Below, piece by piece: positions 7,118 through 15,404 of a DNA stretch of 22,095 nucleotides. Numbering within the stretch: position 1 is the first letter of the stretch; each line of letters opens with the position of its first letter. A program made the translations under genes and the position numbers. The notes below the pieces were generated by a model. The model did not search any database and was not told the DNA's origin. It saw only the letters and a list, made by a program, of their open reading frames with translations. Source of the DNA: CBDUWP01 sp965370955 (lineage in GTDB: Bacteria > Planctomycetota > Phycisphaerae > Sedimentisphaerales > Anaerobacaceae). The DNA lies in contig CBDUWP010000012.1 of the NCBI GenBank assembly GCA_965370955.1, forward strand, positions 1 to 22,095, written 5' to 3'.

Positions 7118-7831
7118 ATGGATAAAATAGCTGAAAGATTAGAGGCTGTTGAGGAAAATATCGAACAGGCTTGTCAAAAAGCTGGCAGAGCAAGGCAAAG
7201 TGTTAAGCTGGTAGTGGTAACGAAATCTGTGTCAATCGAACAGATCCAGCATGTAGTCAAACTCGGATATTCCGAACTGGGGGAAAATAGGGTACAGCAG
7301 CTGAGAAAAGTCTCGCAGAAAATGGATGAATATCTACTGGCGTTCGACGAAAAAAAACAAACGCAAATCAAATGGCATATGATTGGACATCTGCAGAGGA
7401 AAAAAGTGAGAAAGCTCTTGCCAATTGTTGGCTTGATCCACTCGGTGGATACGCTGCGGCTGGCTGAAGAAATTAATGAGGCGGCTCAAAAACAAAACAA
7501 AAAAATCGAGGTGCTGCTGCAGGTTAATACCTCTAACGAACCACAAAAATATGGCGCACCTGTCGGAGCAGCTACCCATCTGGCTGAGCAAATGATGGGT
7601 TTAGACAATCTTAAATTGACGGGGCTGATGACTATGGCGCCTCTGACAAAGAATAAGGATATTGTTAGAAGCTGCTTCGCTAGAAGTAGAGAAATCTTCG
7701 AAGAAATCAGAACCGATGTCGTGGGAAGGCAATTTGCTGAACTTAGCATGGGGATGAGCGCAGACTACAAAATCGCAGTCGAACAAGGGGCTACTATTTT
7801 GAGAATCGGGTCAGCTATATTTGCAGGATAA
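7118..7831 (+). CDS. yggS: YggS/PROSC-type pyridoxal phosphate homeostasis protein
   Basis: YggS proteins bind pyridoxal 5'-phosphate and help balance vitamin B6 and amino-acid pools. They have the alanine-racemase barrel without its second domain. From ATG 7118 the product has 237 residues, the normal length. PLP-binding Lys36 lies in LVVVTKSV, and ENRVQQL, WHMIGHLQRKK, VNTSNEPQKYG, LTGLMTMAP and the C-terminal LSMGMSADYKIAVEQGA...RIG are all family landmarks. The upstream in-frame 29 codons from 7031 are rejected because they begin inside the promoter region and lie outside the conserved domain. The ribosome site is weak (GAG about eight bases before the ATG). The gene stands alone behind top6A with its own promoter. 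Arginine codons are almost all AGA/AGG (13 of 14). Confidence 0.95.
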   Translation: MDKIAERLEAVEENIEQACQKAGRARQSVKLVVVTKSVSIEQIQHVVKLGYSELGENRVQQLRKVSQKMDEYLLAFDEKKQTQIKWHMIGHLQRKKVRKLLPIVGLIHSVDTLRLAEEINEAAQKQNKKIEVLLQVNTSNEPQKYGAPVGAATHLAEQMMGLDNLKLTGLMTMAPLTKNKDIVRSCFARSREIFEEIRTDVVGRQFAELSMGMSADYKIAVEQGATILRIGSAIFAG

Positions 7832-8033
7832 AAGCAAAAAATTTACAGAATAAAAATCGTAAAACGCAATCCAACTGCCTAGATCAATACACAAAATCTT
7901 AAAATGCTCTAATCAGCCAGTCCTTAAAAAAAGCCGAAGAATTGTTACCGTTTATGTCGATGGTAATGTATCAGGAGTGTTTTGATCGCTTTAAGAGAAT
8001 AATGTACAAAAGTTGATTGGTTTTTTTTTAAAA

Positions 8034-8846
8034 ATGACGCAGAAGACCTTGAAAAGTACTTTCCGAATTCGTAAAAATTATAAGGATGCCCTAGCATTTG
8101 TTGATAATTTTTCCGAGCAACTGAAAATAGCAGGGCAATTGCAAAGAGATTTTCTGCCAAAACAGCTGCCGGATAATCAAAATATGAAATGGTCAGTTTT
8201 TTTTCAGCCGGCGGAATGGGTCTCTGGAGATTTGTACGATATCGTAAGGCTGGACGAAAAAAATGTCGGATTTTATATTTTTGATGTGGTTGGACATGGA
8301 ATTCCAGCGGCACTGTTGACTATTTTCTTAAAACAATCAATGCAGCTGAGAGAGACAACGGGACATCAATACAAAATATTTCAGCCGCAAGAAGTTATGG
8401 CTAATCTTAATGATAAACTCTGTCAGCAAAAACTGTCCGGAAATCAATTCGCAACAGCTTGCTATTGTGTGATGAATACTGAAACTTTGGAAGTGACTTT
8501 TTGCAGAGCAGGACATCCTTATCCGATTATTGTTAAACAGTCGGGGCAATTGTTAAGGATTCAGTCGCCGGGGACACTGCTGGGAATCTTTGATCAATGT
8601 CACTACAGTATGGAAAAAGTACAATTGGAAAAAGGTGATAAATTACTGCTCTATTCCGATGGAGCGGAACCGTTTATCGGGTATTGTGACGATAATGGAG
8701 AGTTTATCTTTCACGAAATGTTTGTGCAGCTAGTACAAAATTCGGCTGAAAAAATCAAAAGTGAATTCAAAGAAATCGTCAAAACTACTGTTATCAATCC
8801 GGCGGAAGTCGATGATGTCACGCTAATGGTGCTGGAAACAACGTAA
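8034..8846 (+). CDS. SpoIIE/RsbU-type PP2C serine phosphatase
   Basis: This 270-residue soluble protein is almost only a PP2C-like phosphatase domain of the SpoIIE/RsbU kind, which typically dephosphorylates anti-anti-sigma (STAS) proteins. Seen motifs, in order: QLQRDFLP near 35, WVSGDLYDI with the metal-binding Asp, FDVVGHGIPAAL with the second, GNQFATACYCV, FCRAGHPYPII, LLLYSDGAEP and DDVTLMVLE at the end. No sensor or receiver domain precedes it beyond about 30 residues, unlike many relatives. ATG 8034 has no clear ribosome site. A TTG at 8013 in frame, before a run of nine T, is the alternative. No STAS or anti-sigma kinase gene lies nearby, so its partner is elsewhere. It converges on the RNase HII-like gene with 14 bases between them. 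Confidence 0.88.
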   Translation: MTQKTLKSTFRIRKNYKDALAFVDNFSEQLKIAGQLQRDFLPKQLPDNQNMKWSVFFQPAEWVSGDLYDIVRLDEKNVGFYIFDVVGHGIPAALLTIFLKQSMQLRETTGHQYKIFQPQEVMANLNDKLCQQKLSGNQFATACYCVMNTETLEVTFCRAGHPYPIIVKQSGQLLRIQSPGTLLGIFDQCHYSMEKVQLEKGDKLLLYSDGAEPFIGYCDDNGEFIFHEMFVQLVQNSAEKIKSEFKEIVKTTVINPAEVDDVTLMVLETT

Positions 8847-8860
8847 TTATTAAAGCTGCT

Positions 8861-9820
8861 CTATTTCAGTCGCACAAAATCAGATCGGTTGTACTTAAGT
8901 TTGGGTAAATATTCAGCGATATCTGCAATAAAACGCTGGCCGTCTTGCCAATAACCGGCGGTGGGTTTTAAATCGCTATAATGGCTAACGAAATAATTGT
9001 TAATATTGGCCATGAGCAGTTGGCGAATGTATTTGCTGACCATCGAAGCTAAGGCAACAGGCATGAATTTCTTGTCGCCTGCAACAACGAAATGTATCTT
9101 CATACTTTTATCCGAATCAATTAACTCATAGCTACTGATCGAGGAAGTTTCTTTCAATATGGTCAAAGTCGTCTCAGGAAATATCCTACTAAGCAATTCA
9201 GCGTAATGGCTGCGGCCGCCTTGGCGGTCAACGATTATCTGTAAATCGTCTCTGCCGAATTTGTCCCAATTACGCTTTATCAATTGACAAATTACATTAA
9301 AAACTACTACAGATTTATTTTGGATTTTTTCTATTAAATGATTGTAATGGCCAACGTCAAGGCAATGATTGTAAAGATCCAAAAGCTGTATCTTGTTGGA
9401 ACTAGAGTCACTAGTGAAAACATTAGAAGATAAAGCGATGTCTGGTTCGTCAAAAATCAATGGAACCGAATCGCAGTTCACATGCCAAGGATATTGGCTG
9501 AGGCGGCTTCTGCAATCAGGAGAAATGACTTTAAACAGCGAGCCTAATAATTCAGGCTGATGGCCTAAACATCTAAGAAGGCTAAGAGTCGTTCGCTGAA
9601 GATGCACTATGCCAATAGATTTGCTGTAGGCTTTTTTACTGTCGCAGATCAGCAATCGGCCAGCTAAATGACGCCGGCTGGGAGCAATACAGTTTTTTAA
9701 AACCTGCCACAAATCGCAGCTAATCAAATCACTGCTCATAGAAAAACTAGCTGACGAAACGGTTAAGGGCCCCAAAATAGGACCAAGACCGGCCTCATCA
9801 ATTCCTACCAAAATCGACAT
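8861..9820 (-). CDS. Divergent RNase HII-like protein
   Basis: Type 2 RNases H cut the RNA strand of RNA-DNA hybrids, including single ribonucleotides. This 319-residue protein opens with GIDEAGLGPILGP (Asp8, Glu9), a third carboxylate is likely at Asp198 in IIVDRQGG, and ALASMVSKYIRQ (about 255-266) resembles the AASIxAKVxRD helix. Two features differ from true RNase HII: the substrate-reading Gly-Arg-Gly is Gly-Leu-Gly (11-13), and the Asp expected after the last Arg is Gln. It is also longer than the usual 200-260, with an extra stretch around 100-185. Activity and substrate may thus have changed. ATG 9820, with AGGAG seven bases upstream, is preferred over the TTG one codon earlier. It converges on the phosphatase gene and is divergent from the glycosyltransferase. 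Confidence 0.75.
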   Translation of the reverse strand: MSILVGIDEAGLGPILGPLTVSSASFSMSSDLISCDLWQVLKNCIAPSRRHLAGRLLICDSKKAYSKSIGIVHLQRTTLSLLRCLGHQPELLGSLFKVISPDCRSRLSQYPWHVNCDSVPLIFDEPDIALSSNVFTSDSSSNKIQLLDLYNHCLDVGHYNHLIEKIQNKSVVVFNVICQLIKRNWDKFGRDDLQIIVDRQGGRSHYAELLSRIFPETTLTILKETSSISSYELIDSDKSMKIHFVVAGDKKFMPVALASMVSKYIRQLLMANINNYFVSHYSDLKPTAGYWQDGQRFIADIAEYLPKLKYNRSDFVRLK

Positions 9821-10019
9821 CAAATTACTCCTGCTAGATAAATTGTTAATTGTGATAACTGATTAAATTTTAATGGCATCTGAGGCAATTGGCAAATCTA
9901 ATTTTTAAACTCAAAACAAAGTTCATAAACCTGATGGCGAAATTGTCTGGCAAAAAATTGATTTTATTGTTAATATCCTAAGCAAAATGGTGTATTAAGT
10001 GAATGGAATCGTCGGCAAT

Positions 10020-11876
10020 ATGGCACAACAACTTAAAGCGACAATCTGTATTGTAAATTATAAGACGCTAGGGTTTACACGGCTGTGTCTTAGGAGTTTG
10101 CGCAAATTTACGAAATGTCACTATGAAGTTGTCGTGGTTGATAATGGTTCGGCAGATGAATCACTAGAATATCTCAAATCACTGAAATGGATCAAGCTTA
10201 TCGAACGAGATAGCTCAAATGATCCAAGCGGAGGATTCTCGCACGGGGCGGCTCTTGATTTAGGATTAGAAAATTGTAAAACGCCAATCTTTGTATCTTT
10301 GCATTCGGATGTTTTTATTATCAAAAATGGCTGGCTGGGCGAACTCGTTAGCTATTTTGAAAGAGATGTAAATGTTGCATCCGTCGGAACAGGGAAAATT
10401 GAACTAGAGGCGAAATGGCGAAAAATTCTAAAACAAATTACAGATTTCAAAACCCTAAAAAGAAAACTCCTCAAAACAGCAGATCCTATCGGGAAATATA
10501 AATATTATAATCGAACTATCTGCGGATTGTATCGAACAAAAATATTGAAAAAAGAGGGTCTGTCGTTTCTAAAAGGAAGAGAAGCGGGACTAACTGCTGG
10601 AAAAAAACTTTATTTTGATCTGATCGATAAAAAGTATAAAACAATTGAATTGCCGCCAAAAATGATGAATCAATATGTGATCCATCTGGCTCATGCGACG
10701 CAAGTTGTTAATTCTGCCGAATTTACGCTTAGAAAAAAAACAACGCGGAAAATAAGAAAACTGATTGATAAAGTTGACTCAATGGATGTTATTAAGTCTA
10801 TCGAAAATGATGAAACTTTGGATAAAGGAGCGAGCAAAAGGTTTGGCGGGGGCGGGGATTTTGAATCTATCGGAAATATGGCATCTCTGAAGTGCTTAGT
10901 GCTGACAAATAATCTGCAAAGAGCAAGTTTTAGGCAGAGAATTTCTATCTATATAGATGGCTTACGACAAAATGGGATTAACTGCGAGGTTGTAGAGTTA
11001 TCTAAAAATAATTTACAACGTTGGAAATTATTTAAATTGGCAGTTGGTTTTGATGTAGTGTTCTTGCAGAAAAAAGGACTCAATATGCTCGATGCTAAAA
11101 TCCTGAGATACTACAGTAAAAAAATCATTTATGATTTCGATGATGCTGTTATGTATAACTCAATGAAGCCGGACGAAATTGGAGTTAAACGGTTCGGTGA
11201 ATTTAGAAGAAGTGTGAAAATTGCTGATGTGGTGGTCGCTGGAAATAGCTATCTGGCAAGGCATGCGGAAAAATTTAATGATAATGTCAAAATAATACCA
11301 ACCGGACTAGATACAAAAGAATATGAAGGTAAAGGAAGAAAAAAAAATGATGGCAAAATCAGGCTAGTGTGGATAGGGGGGAAAGATACATTAAAATATC
11401 TTGAACAAATTAAACCAGTATTAGAAAAAATCGGCGAAGAATTCAAAAATGTAACCTTAAGAATTATATGTGACAGTTTCTTCGAATTAAAAAATATGGA
11501 GGTCGAAAAGATTCAATGGTCAAAACAAAGTCAGGCGGATGATCTGGCGGAATGTGATATCGGATTGGCGCCATTGAGTGATAATAATTTCACAAAAGGA
11601 AAATGCGGGTTCAAAATTTTGCAGTATTTCTGCTCTCAATTGCCCGTGGTGACGTCGCCTGTGGGAGCTAATGCTAAACTTGTTAAAGACGGGGCCTGCG
11701 GATTCTATGCAAAAAATGACGAGCAATGGATGCAGAAATTGAGACAATTGATTCAAGATCAAAAACTGAGAACAGAAATGGGAAAAATCGCGGCGGAACA
11801 AGTTAAACAATATGATATAAATGTCTTGAGTGCTCAACTAAAAGATGTCTTCTGGGGATTAAAGCAAAGCAGTTAG
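10020..11876 (+). CDS. Two-domain glycosyltransferase (GT2-like plus GT4-like fusion)
   Basis: This 618-residue protein joins two sugar-transfer domains. The first (about 5-225) is GT-A/GT2-like: ATICIVNYKT, EVVVVDNGSADES and FVSLHSDVFI, where HSD replaces the usual DxD metal site. A basic, Gly-rich linker follows (about 235-285). The second (from about 287, ATG 10878) is GT-B/GT4-like: a Rossmann start, VVFLQKKG, IIYDFDDAVMYN, AGNSYLARHA, PTGLDTKEY, LVWIGGKDTLKYL and GLAPLSDN...KCGFKILQYFCSQLPVV with the donor-binding acidic/GF region. It probably builds a surface polysaccharide or glycoprotein glycan. GTG 9999 is an alternative start; ATG 10020 is preferred because its context resembles that of the internal ATG 10878. 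No other polysaccharide genes adjoin. It converges on the exchanger with six bases between. Confidence 0.88.
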   Translation: MAQQLKATICIVNYKTLGFTRLCLRSLRKFTKCHYEVVVVDNGSADESLEYLKSLKWIKLIERDSSNDPSGGFSHGAALDLGLENCKTPIFVSLHSDVFIIKNGWLGELVSYFERDVNVASVGTGKIELEAKWRKILKQITDFKTLKRKLLKTADPIGKYKYYNRTICGLYRTKILKKEGLSFLKGREAGLTAGKKLYFDLIDKKYKTIELPPKMMNQYVIHLAHATQVVNSAEFTLRKKTTRKIRKLIDKVDSMDVIKSIENDETLDKGASKRFGGGGDFESIGNMASLKCLVLTNNLQRASFRQRISIYIDGLRQNGINCEVVELSKNNLQRWKLFKLAVGFDVVFLQKKGLNMLDAKILRYYSKKIIYDFDDAVMYNSMKPDEIGVKRFGEFRRSVKIADVVVAGNSYLARHAEKFNDNVKIIPTGLDTKEYEGKGRKKNDGKIRLVWIGGKDTLKYLEQIKPVLEKIGEEFKNVTLRIICDSFFELKNMEVEKIQWSKQSQADDLAECDIGLAPLSDNNFTKGKCGFKILQYFCSQLPVVTSPVGANAKLVKDGACGFYAKNDEQWMQKLRQLIQDQKLRTEMGKIAAEQVKQYDINVLSAQLKDVFWGLKQSS

Positions 11877-11882
11877 ATTGTT

Positions 11883-12854
11883 CTACACGCCGCTGGTAAA
11901 GCCGAAAATGTAACCAATATAACCAATGTAACCAACTAATAAAATCACGCCCTCAATGCGAGTGATGCGTTTGGCTGTCAAGGTCATCACTGAAAAAATG
12001 ATAGCAAAGCCTGCGAAAAGCAAATAGTCAACCGAAATCAACCGCTGCTCTATGCTGAAAGGTTTCAATAAAGAAGCGAAACCGCCGACAAGCAAAATGT
12101 TGAAAATGTTGGAGCCAATGATATTGCCCAAAACAATGCCGGGCTGTTTCTTCGATGAGGCTACAACGCAAGTGACCAGCTCAGGCAATGAAGTGCCTAT
12201 CGCAATGATCGTTATGCCTATCACTGTGTTACTTAAGCCAACATACTTGCCTATGACTATCGCCGAACGAACCGTTAAATCGGCGCCGATGATTGTGCCG
12301 CCAAGGCCAACTAAAATGAATATTATGGATTTACTGTAAGATATCTTAAAAGAAGCTGTCCCAACAGTGCTCGTAACAGTTGCCGGCTTAACAGAGGATT
12401 CTTTGCGGGATGAGCGGAGCGTGAAAAAAATGAAACCAAAAAATAACGCTAAAAGGAAAATGCCTTCAATGCGGCCTAACCAAAGATTATGCAAAATAGG
12501 ATAAAAGCATAAAGTGGCAAAAAGCAAAACCATGATTTTTTTCTGCGTGACTTTAAATTGTATCGATATCGGGAAAATCAAAGCACAGATGCCGCCAACT
12601 AAACCAATGTTGGCAATGTTAGAGCCATATATGTTGCCTATGGCCATCTCGCCGCTGTCGTGCAATACAGCTGATATGCTCGCTGCCATCTCAGGAGCTG
12701 AAGTGCCGATTGCAACAACTGTCATCCCTATTACCAATGGGCTAATACCAAGAGTGTCGGCAATGCTAACTGCGCCATCGACAAGTAAATCAGCACATTT
12801 CCATAACAGGCAAAGGCCACAAAGCAAAACGATTATCGCTATAGTGATACTCAT
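11883..12854 (-). CDS. K+-independent-type Na+/Ca2+ antiporter (YrbG/CaxA family)
   Basis: This 323-residue inner-membrane protein belongs to the Ca2+/cation antiporter superfamily and probably exports Ca2+ in exchange for Na+ or H+. Both inverted alpha repeats are present: GTSAPE (50-55) with GNIYGSNIANIGL (73-85), and GTSLPE (220-225) with GNIIGSNIFNILL (243-255), including the two ion-binding glutamates. About ten hydrophobic helices are visible, with a Ser/Lys-rich loop near 148-175 between the halves. The tail GYIGYIGYIFG comes from a short tandem repeat in the DNA. ATG 12854 has a modest GGAT ribosome site. It follows fabF on the same strand, but a terminator lies between, so it is probably not in the fab operon. 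The ion stoichiometry is not shown by sequence. Confidence 0.93.
   Translation of the reverse strand: MSITIAIIVLLCGLCLLWKCADLLVDGAVSIADTLGISPLVIGMTVVAIGTSAPEMAASISAVLHDSGEMAIGNIYGSNIANIGLVGGICALIFPISIQFKVTQKKIMVLLFATLCFYPILHNLWLGRIEGIFLLALFFGFIFFTLRSSRKESSVKPATVTSTVGTASFKISYSKSIIFILVGLGGTIIGADLTVRSAIVIGKYVGLSNTVIGITIIAIGTSLPELVTCVVASSKKQPGIVLGNIIGSNIFNILLVGGFASLLKPFSIEQRLISVDYLLFAGFAIIFSVMTLTAKRITRIEGVILLVGYIGYIGYIFGFTSGV
11911..11937. repeat. Nine-base tandem repeat inside the antiporter gene
   Basis: TAACCAATA, TAACCAATG and TAACCAACT follow each other without a gap and encode the repeated Gly-Tyr-Ile near the antiporter C-terminus. The unit is a multiple of three, so gain or loss keeps the frame. 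Confidence 0.8.
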
Positions 12855-12861
12855 ATCATAA

Positions 12862-12909
12862 ATCCAAAAATAAAAAACAAGCCGACAAACTTATACAGTC
12901 CAATCGGCT
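12862..12909 (-). terminator. Rho-independent terminator of the fab operon
   Basis: Read on the minus strand, AGCCGA (12904-12909) and TCGGCT (12880-12885) make a six-pair stem with an 18-base loop, followed by TTGTTTTTTATTTTT. It lies 35 bases after the fabF stop codon. Confidence 0.6.
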
Positions 12910-12943
12910 CGTTGATAGTTCAAATAGATGTTAGATTCAGGGC

Positions 12944-14191
12944 TTAGTCGATCTTGCCTATAACCAAGCAGGCATTGTGACCGCCAAAGCCAAGAGAATT
13001 ACTAAAAGCAACGCGAACCTTACGCTCTTTGGCCTTCAATGGAACAAAGTCCATCTTCAAATCGCATTCAGGGTCAACGTTGTCAAGATTGGCTGTCGGA
13101 GGAATTATGGATTCCTGTATTATCTTACAGCACAAAAGAAGCTCAACCGCACCTGTCGCGCCAAGCGAATGGCCTAAACAACCCTTAGTCGAGCTGACAG
13201 AAACATTGTAGGCGTCCGCGCCGAGAACACTTCTAATCGCGGCGCTTTCTGCGACATCGTTAAGTCTAGTGCCTGTGCCGTGAGCATTGATATAATCAAT
13301 GTCACCTGAGCTGACTCCGGCATCTTTCAATGCGGCACGAATGGCTTTGGCAGCGCCGGCGCCATCAGGCAAAGGAGCTGTGATATGATGGCCATCATCT
13401 GTAGCACCATAGCCAAGCAACTCTGCATAAATTTTCGCGCCACGTTTTTTAGCGTGTTCGTATTCCTCGAGTATCAAAATACCGGCACCTTCGGCTAGCA
13501 CAAAACCAGCTCTATCTTTATCGAAAGGACGAGAGGCTTTGTGAGGCTCATCGTTACGCTGGCTAAGGCTGCGGGCAGCACAAAAAGAAGCAAGACCAAT
13601 GCTTGTCACAGCAGCTTCTGATCCGCCTGTCACCATTATGTCACTGCGGCCGGCTAATATGTTGCAATAGGCTTCGCCTATCGAGTGACTGCCGGAAGCG
13701 CAAGCGCTCGTGACGCACATGTTAGGACCCTCAAGGCCGTAAATGATTGCAACGTTGCCGCTGGCTGCATTGCTCATCAAGCGGGGAACACAAAAAGGGG
13801 AAACCTTCATTGGGCCCTTAGAAAGAAGACGCAAATGCTGCGCCTCAATCTCCTTGATGCCGCCAATGCCTGTGCCAATAATAGAGCCGACACGGGTGGT
13901 GTCCTCCTTACTGAAATCAAGCCCGCTGTCTGTAACAGCCTGCATCGCTGCACCAACAGCTAATTGCGTAAAGCGATCCATGCGACGGCCTTCACGCTTA
14001 TCGACATAACGAGTAATGTCAAAATCCTTGATCTCGCCGGCAATCCTGACAGGATAGTCAGTGACATCAAAAACCTCAATTTTAGATATACCGTTTCTGC
14101 CTTCGCATACTGCTTGATATAAATCAGCGACAGATTCTGCCAAAGATGTTACACACCCAAGGCCTGTTATAACAATTCGACGTTTTGTCAT
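12944..14191 (-). CDS. fabF: 3-oxoacyl-[acyl-carrier-protein] synthase II
   Basis: FabF condenses malonyl-ACP with a growing acyl-ACP and so carries out chain elongation in the type II fatty-acid pathway. The 415 residues match the usual length. The thiolase-fold catalytic triad is intact: Cys164 in TSACASG, His304 in NAHGTGTRLND and His341 in KGCLGHSLGATG. The glycine-rich LGFGGHNACLV closes the protein. The ATG at 14191 lies 19 bases after the acpP stop codon with an AGAG-type weak ribosome site, so it is probably translated from the acpP message. It is the last gene of the fab group, ahead of a terminator. The Cys-His-His pattern separates it from FabH. Arginine codons are mostly CGN (18 of 23). 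Confidence 0.97.
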   Translation of the reverse strand: MTKRRIVITGLGCVTSLAESVADLYQAVCEGRNGISKIEVFDVTDYPVRIAGEIKDFDITRYVDKREGRRMDRFTQLAVGAAMQAVTDSGLDFSKEDTTRVGSIIGTGIGGIKEIEAQHLRLLSKGPMKVSPFCVPRLMSNAASGNVAIIYGLEGPNMCVTSACASGSHSIGEAYCNILAGRSDIMVTGGSEAAVTSIGLASFCAARSLSQRNDEPHKASRPFDKDRAGFVLAEGAGILILEEYEHAKKRGAKIYAELLGYGATDDGHHITAPLPDGAGAAKAIRAALKDAGVSSGDIDYINAHGTGTRLNDVAESAAIRSVLGADAYNVSVSSTKGCLGHSLGATGAVELLLCCKIIQESIIPPTANLDNVDPECDLKMDFVPLKAKERKVRVAFSNSLGFGGHNACLVIGKID

Positions 14192-14210
14192 GATGAAACT
14201 CTTTTACTCT

Positions 14211-14474
14211 CTAAGCGTTTTCTTGGGCAACTTTAACTACGTAATCAACGGCAGCTCCGACGGTCTGAATTTTCTCAGCTTCTTCATCAGGTATGCTTAG
14301 GTCGAATTCGTCCTCAAATTCCATAACCAATTCAACAGTGTCCAGTGAATCGGCATTAAGATCGTTAATAAAGGAAGTCTCTTTCGTGATCTCAGATTTG
14401 TCTACGCCCATTTGTTCGCAAATAATATCTATCACCTTGTTCTCGATTGCTTTAGTATCAACTTCACCTGCCAC
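14211..14474 (-). CDS. acpP: Acyl carrier protein
   Basis: AcpP carries acyl chains as thioesters on a phosphopantetheine arm in fatty-acid and phospholipid synthesis. The 87-residue acidic protein has the modification site DADSLD-like NADSLDTVELVMEFEDEF, with the modified Ser at residue 43, and the four-helix pattern of the family. It starts with GTG at 14474; AAAGGAG seven bases upstream supports this choice, and no ATG competes. The 155-base gap behind fabG is long for this operon and AT-rich, and holds a possible internal promoter, which would suit the high amount of ACP a cell needs. FabF follows 19 bases later. The N-terminal ten residues form a slightly longer lead than the E. coli protein. 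Confidence 0.97.
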   Translation of the reverse strand: MAGEVDTKAIENKVIDIICEQMGVDKSEITKETSFINDLNADSLDTVELVMEFEDEFDLSIPDEEAEKIQTVGAAVDYVVKVAQENA

Positions 14475-14500
14475 GGGCTTTCTCCTTTAGAAAAACAGAA

Positions 14501-14531
14501 ATTATATTTTCTTCCTACATTCAATTGTTAA
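14501..14531 (-). promoter_or_regulatory. Possible internal promoter of acpP-fabF
   Basis: On the minus strand a perfect TATAAT (14501-14506) is preceded by TTAACA (14526-14531) with a 19-base spacer, longer than ideal. It lies 27 bases before the acpP start in an AT-rich gap. Confidence 0.35.
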
Positions 14532-14629
14532 ATAAAAAAATCAAAATCTAATGCTAAAAAACAAGCACCAATTGTGACGAGTATAGTACAGATAAAATAC
14601 ACTTTTCACAATAAGTTTTTTGTTTTTTT

Positions 14630-15367
14630 TTACATCGCCATTCCACCGTCAACGCATAAAACCTGACCTGTTATATAACCAGAGTCGTCACTGGCTAAAA
14701 AGGCGACGGCTTTGGCTATATCGCCGACTGAGCCGACTTTTTTCATCGGTATAGCCTGCTTAGCCGCCTCTATTACCACCTCCGGCATCTTTTTGGTCAT
14801 TTCTGTTGCAATGAATCCGGGGGCTATACAATTGGCTGTTACGCTCTTTTTCGCTAATTCACGGGCTATCGTTTTCGTCATGCCTATCAAGCCGGCTTTA
14901 CTGGAAGCATAATTAGTTTGGCCGGCATTACCCATGACACCGGAAACCGAGCTTAAACTTATTATTCTGCCAAAGCGATTTCGCATCATACTTCTAGCGC
15001 AAGCGCGGGCTGCAACAAATGCGGCTTTTAAATTGACGTTGATAACCTGATCAAATTCAGCATCGGTCATTCTAATCAAAAGATTGTCGCGAGTGATGCC
15101 GGCATTATTGACCAATATGCCAATGCCGTTATATTCCTTAGCTAAAGCTTCAATGGCCTCGGTTAGCTCGTCGCTTTTTGTAATGTCAAGACATTTAGTG
15201 ATTACCTCAAAGCCGGAATCTTTGACAACTGATTTCAGCTCGATGAGCTGGTCTTCCATGATGTCAATGCCAACGACAATTCGTCCTTGCTTGAGCAACT
15301 CAAGAGTTATCTCTCGACCAATGCCGCGAGCTGCACCTGTTACTATGGCTAATCTTTTTTCAGACAT
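14630..15367 (-). CDS. fabG: 3-oxoacyl-[acyl-carrier-protein] reductase
   Basis: FabG reduces 3-oxoacyl-ACP to 3-hydroxyacyl-ACP with NADPH, the first reduction of each elongation round. It is a 245-residue short-chain dehydrogenase. The nucleotide-binding TGAARGIG lies at 10-17, NNAG at 87-90, and the catalytic Ser140, Tyr153 and Lys157 in SLSSVSG and YASSK. IAPGFIATEM at 181-190 and the C-terminal VLCVDGGMAM are typical. The ATG at 15367 has GGAGA seven bases upstream. FabD ends 37 bases before, so the genes are co-transcribed. The sub-family is broad, but position in the fab cluster makes FabG far more likely than another SDR. Confidence 0.97.
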   Translation of the reverse strand: MSEKRLAIVTGAARGIGREITLELLKQGRIVVGIDIMEDQLIELKSVVKDSGFEVITKCLDITKSDELTEAIEALAKEYNGIGILVNNAGITRDNLLIRMTDAEFDQVINVNLKAAFVAARACARSMMRNRFGRIISLSSVSGVMGNAGQTNYASSKAGLIGMTKTIARELAKKSVTANCIAPGFIATEMTKKMPEVVIEAAKQAIPMKKVGSVGDIAKAVAFLASDDSGYITGQVLCVDGGMAM

Positions 15368-15404
15368 TTTATAATCTCCACGTATTAAATTTAATCTTTA
15401 ATTT

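Noticed and set aside
8022..8034. Frameshift at the run of nine T before the phosphatase
   Set aside because: No conserved coding sequence is found upstream in another frame, so the run is best seen as untranslated or as part of a short N-terminal extension.
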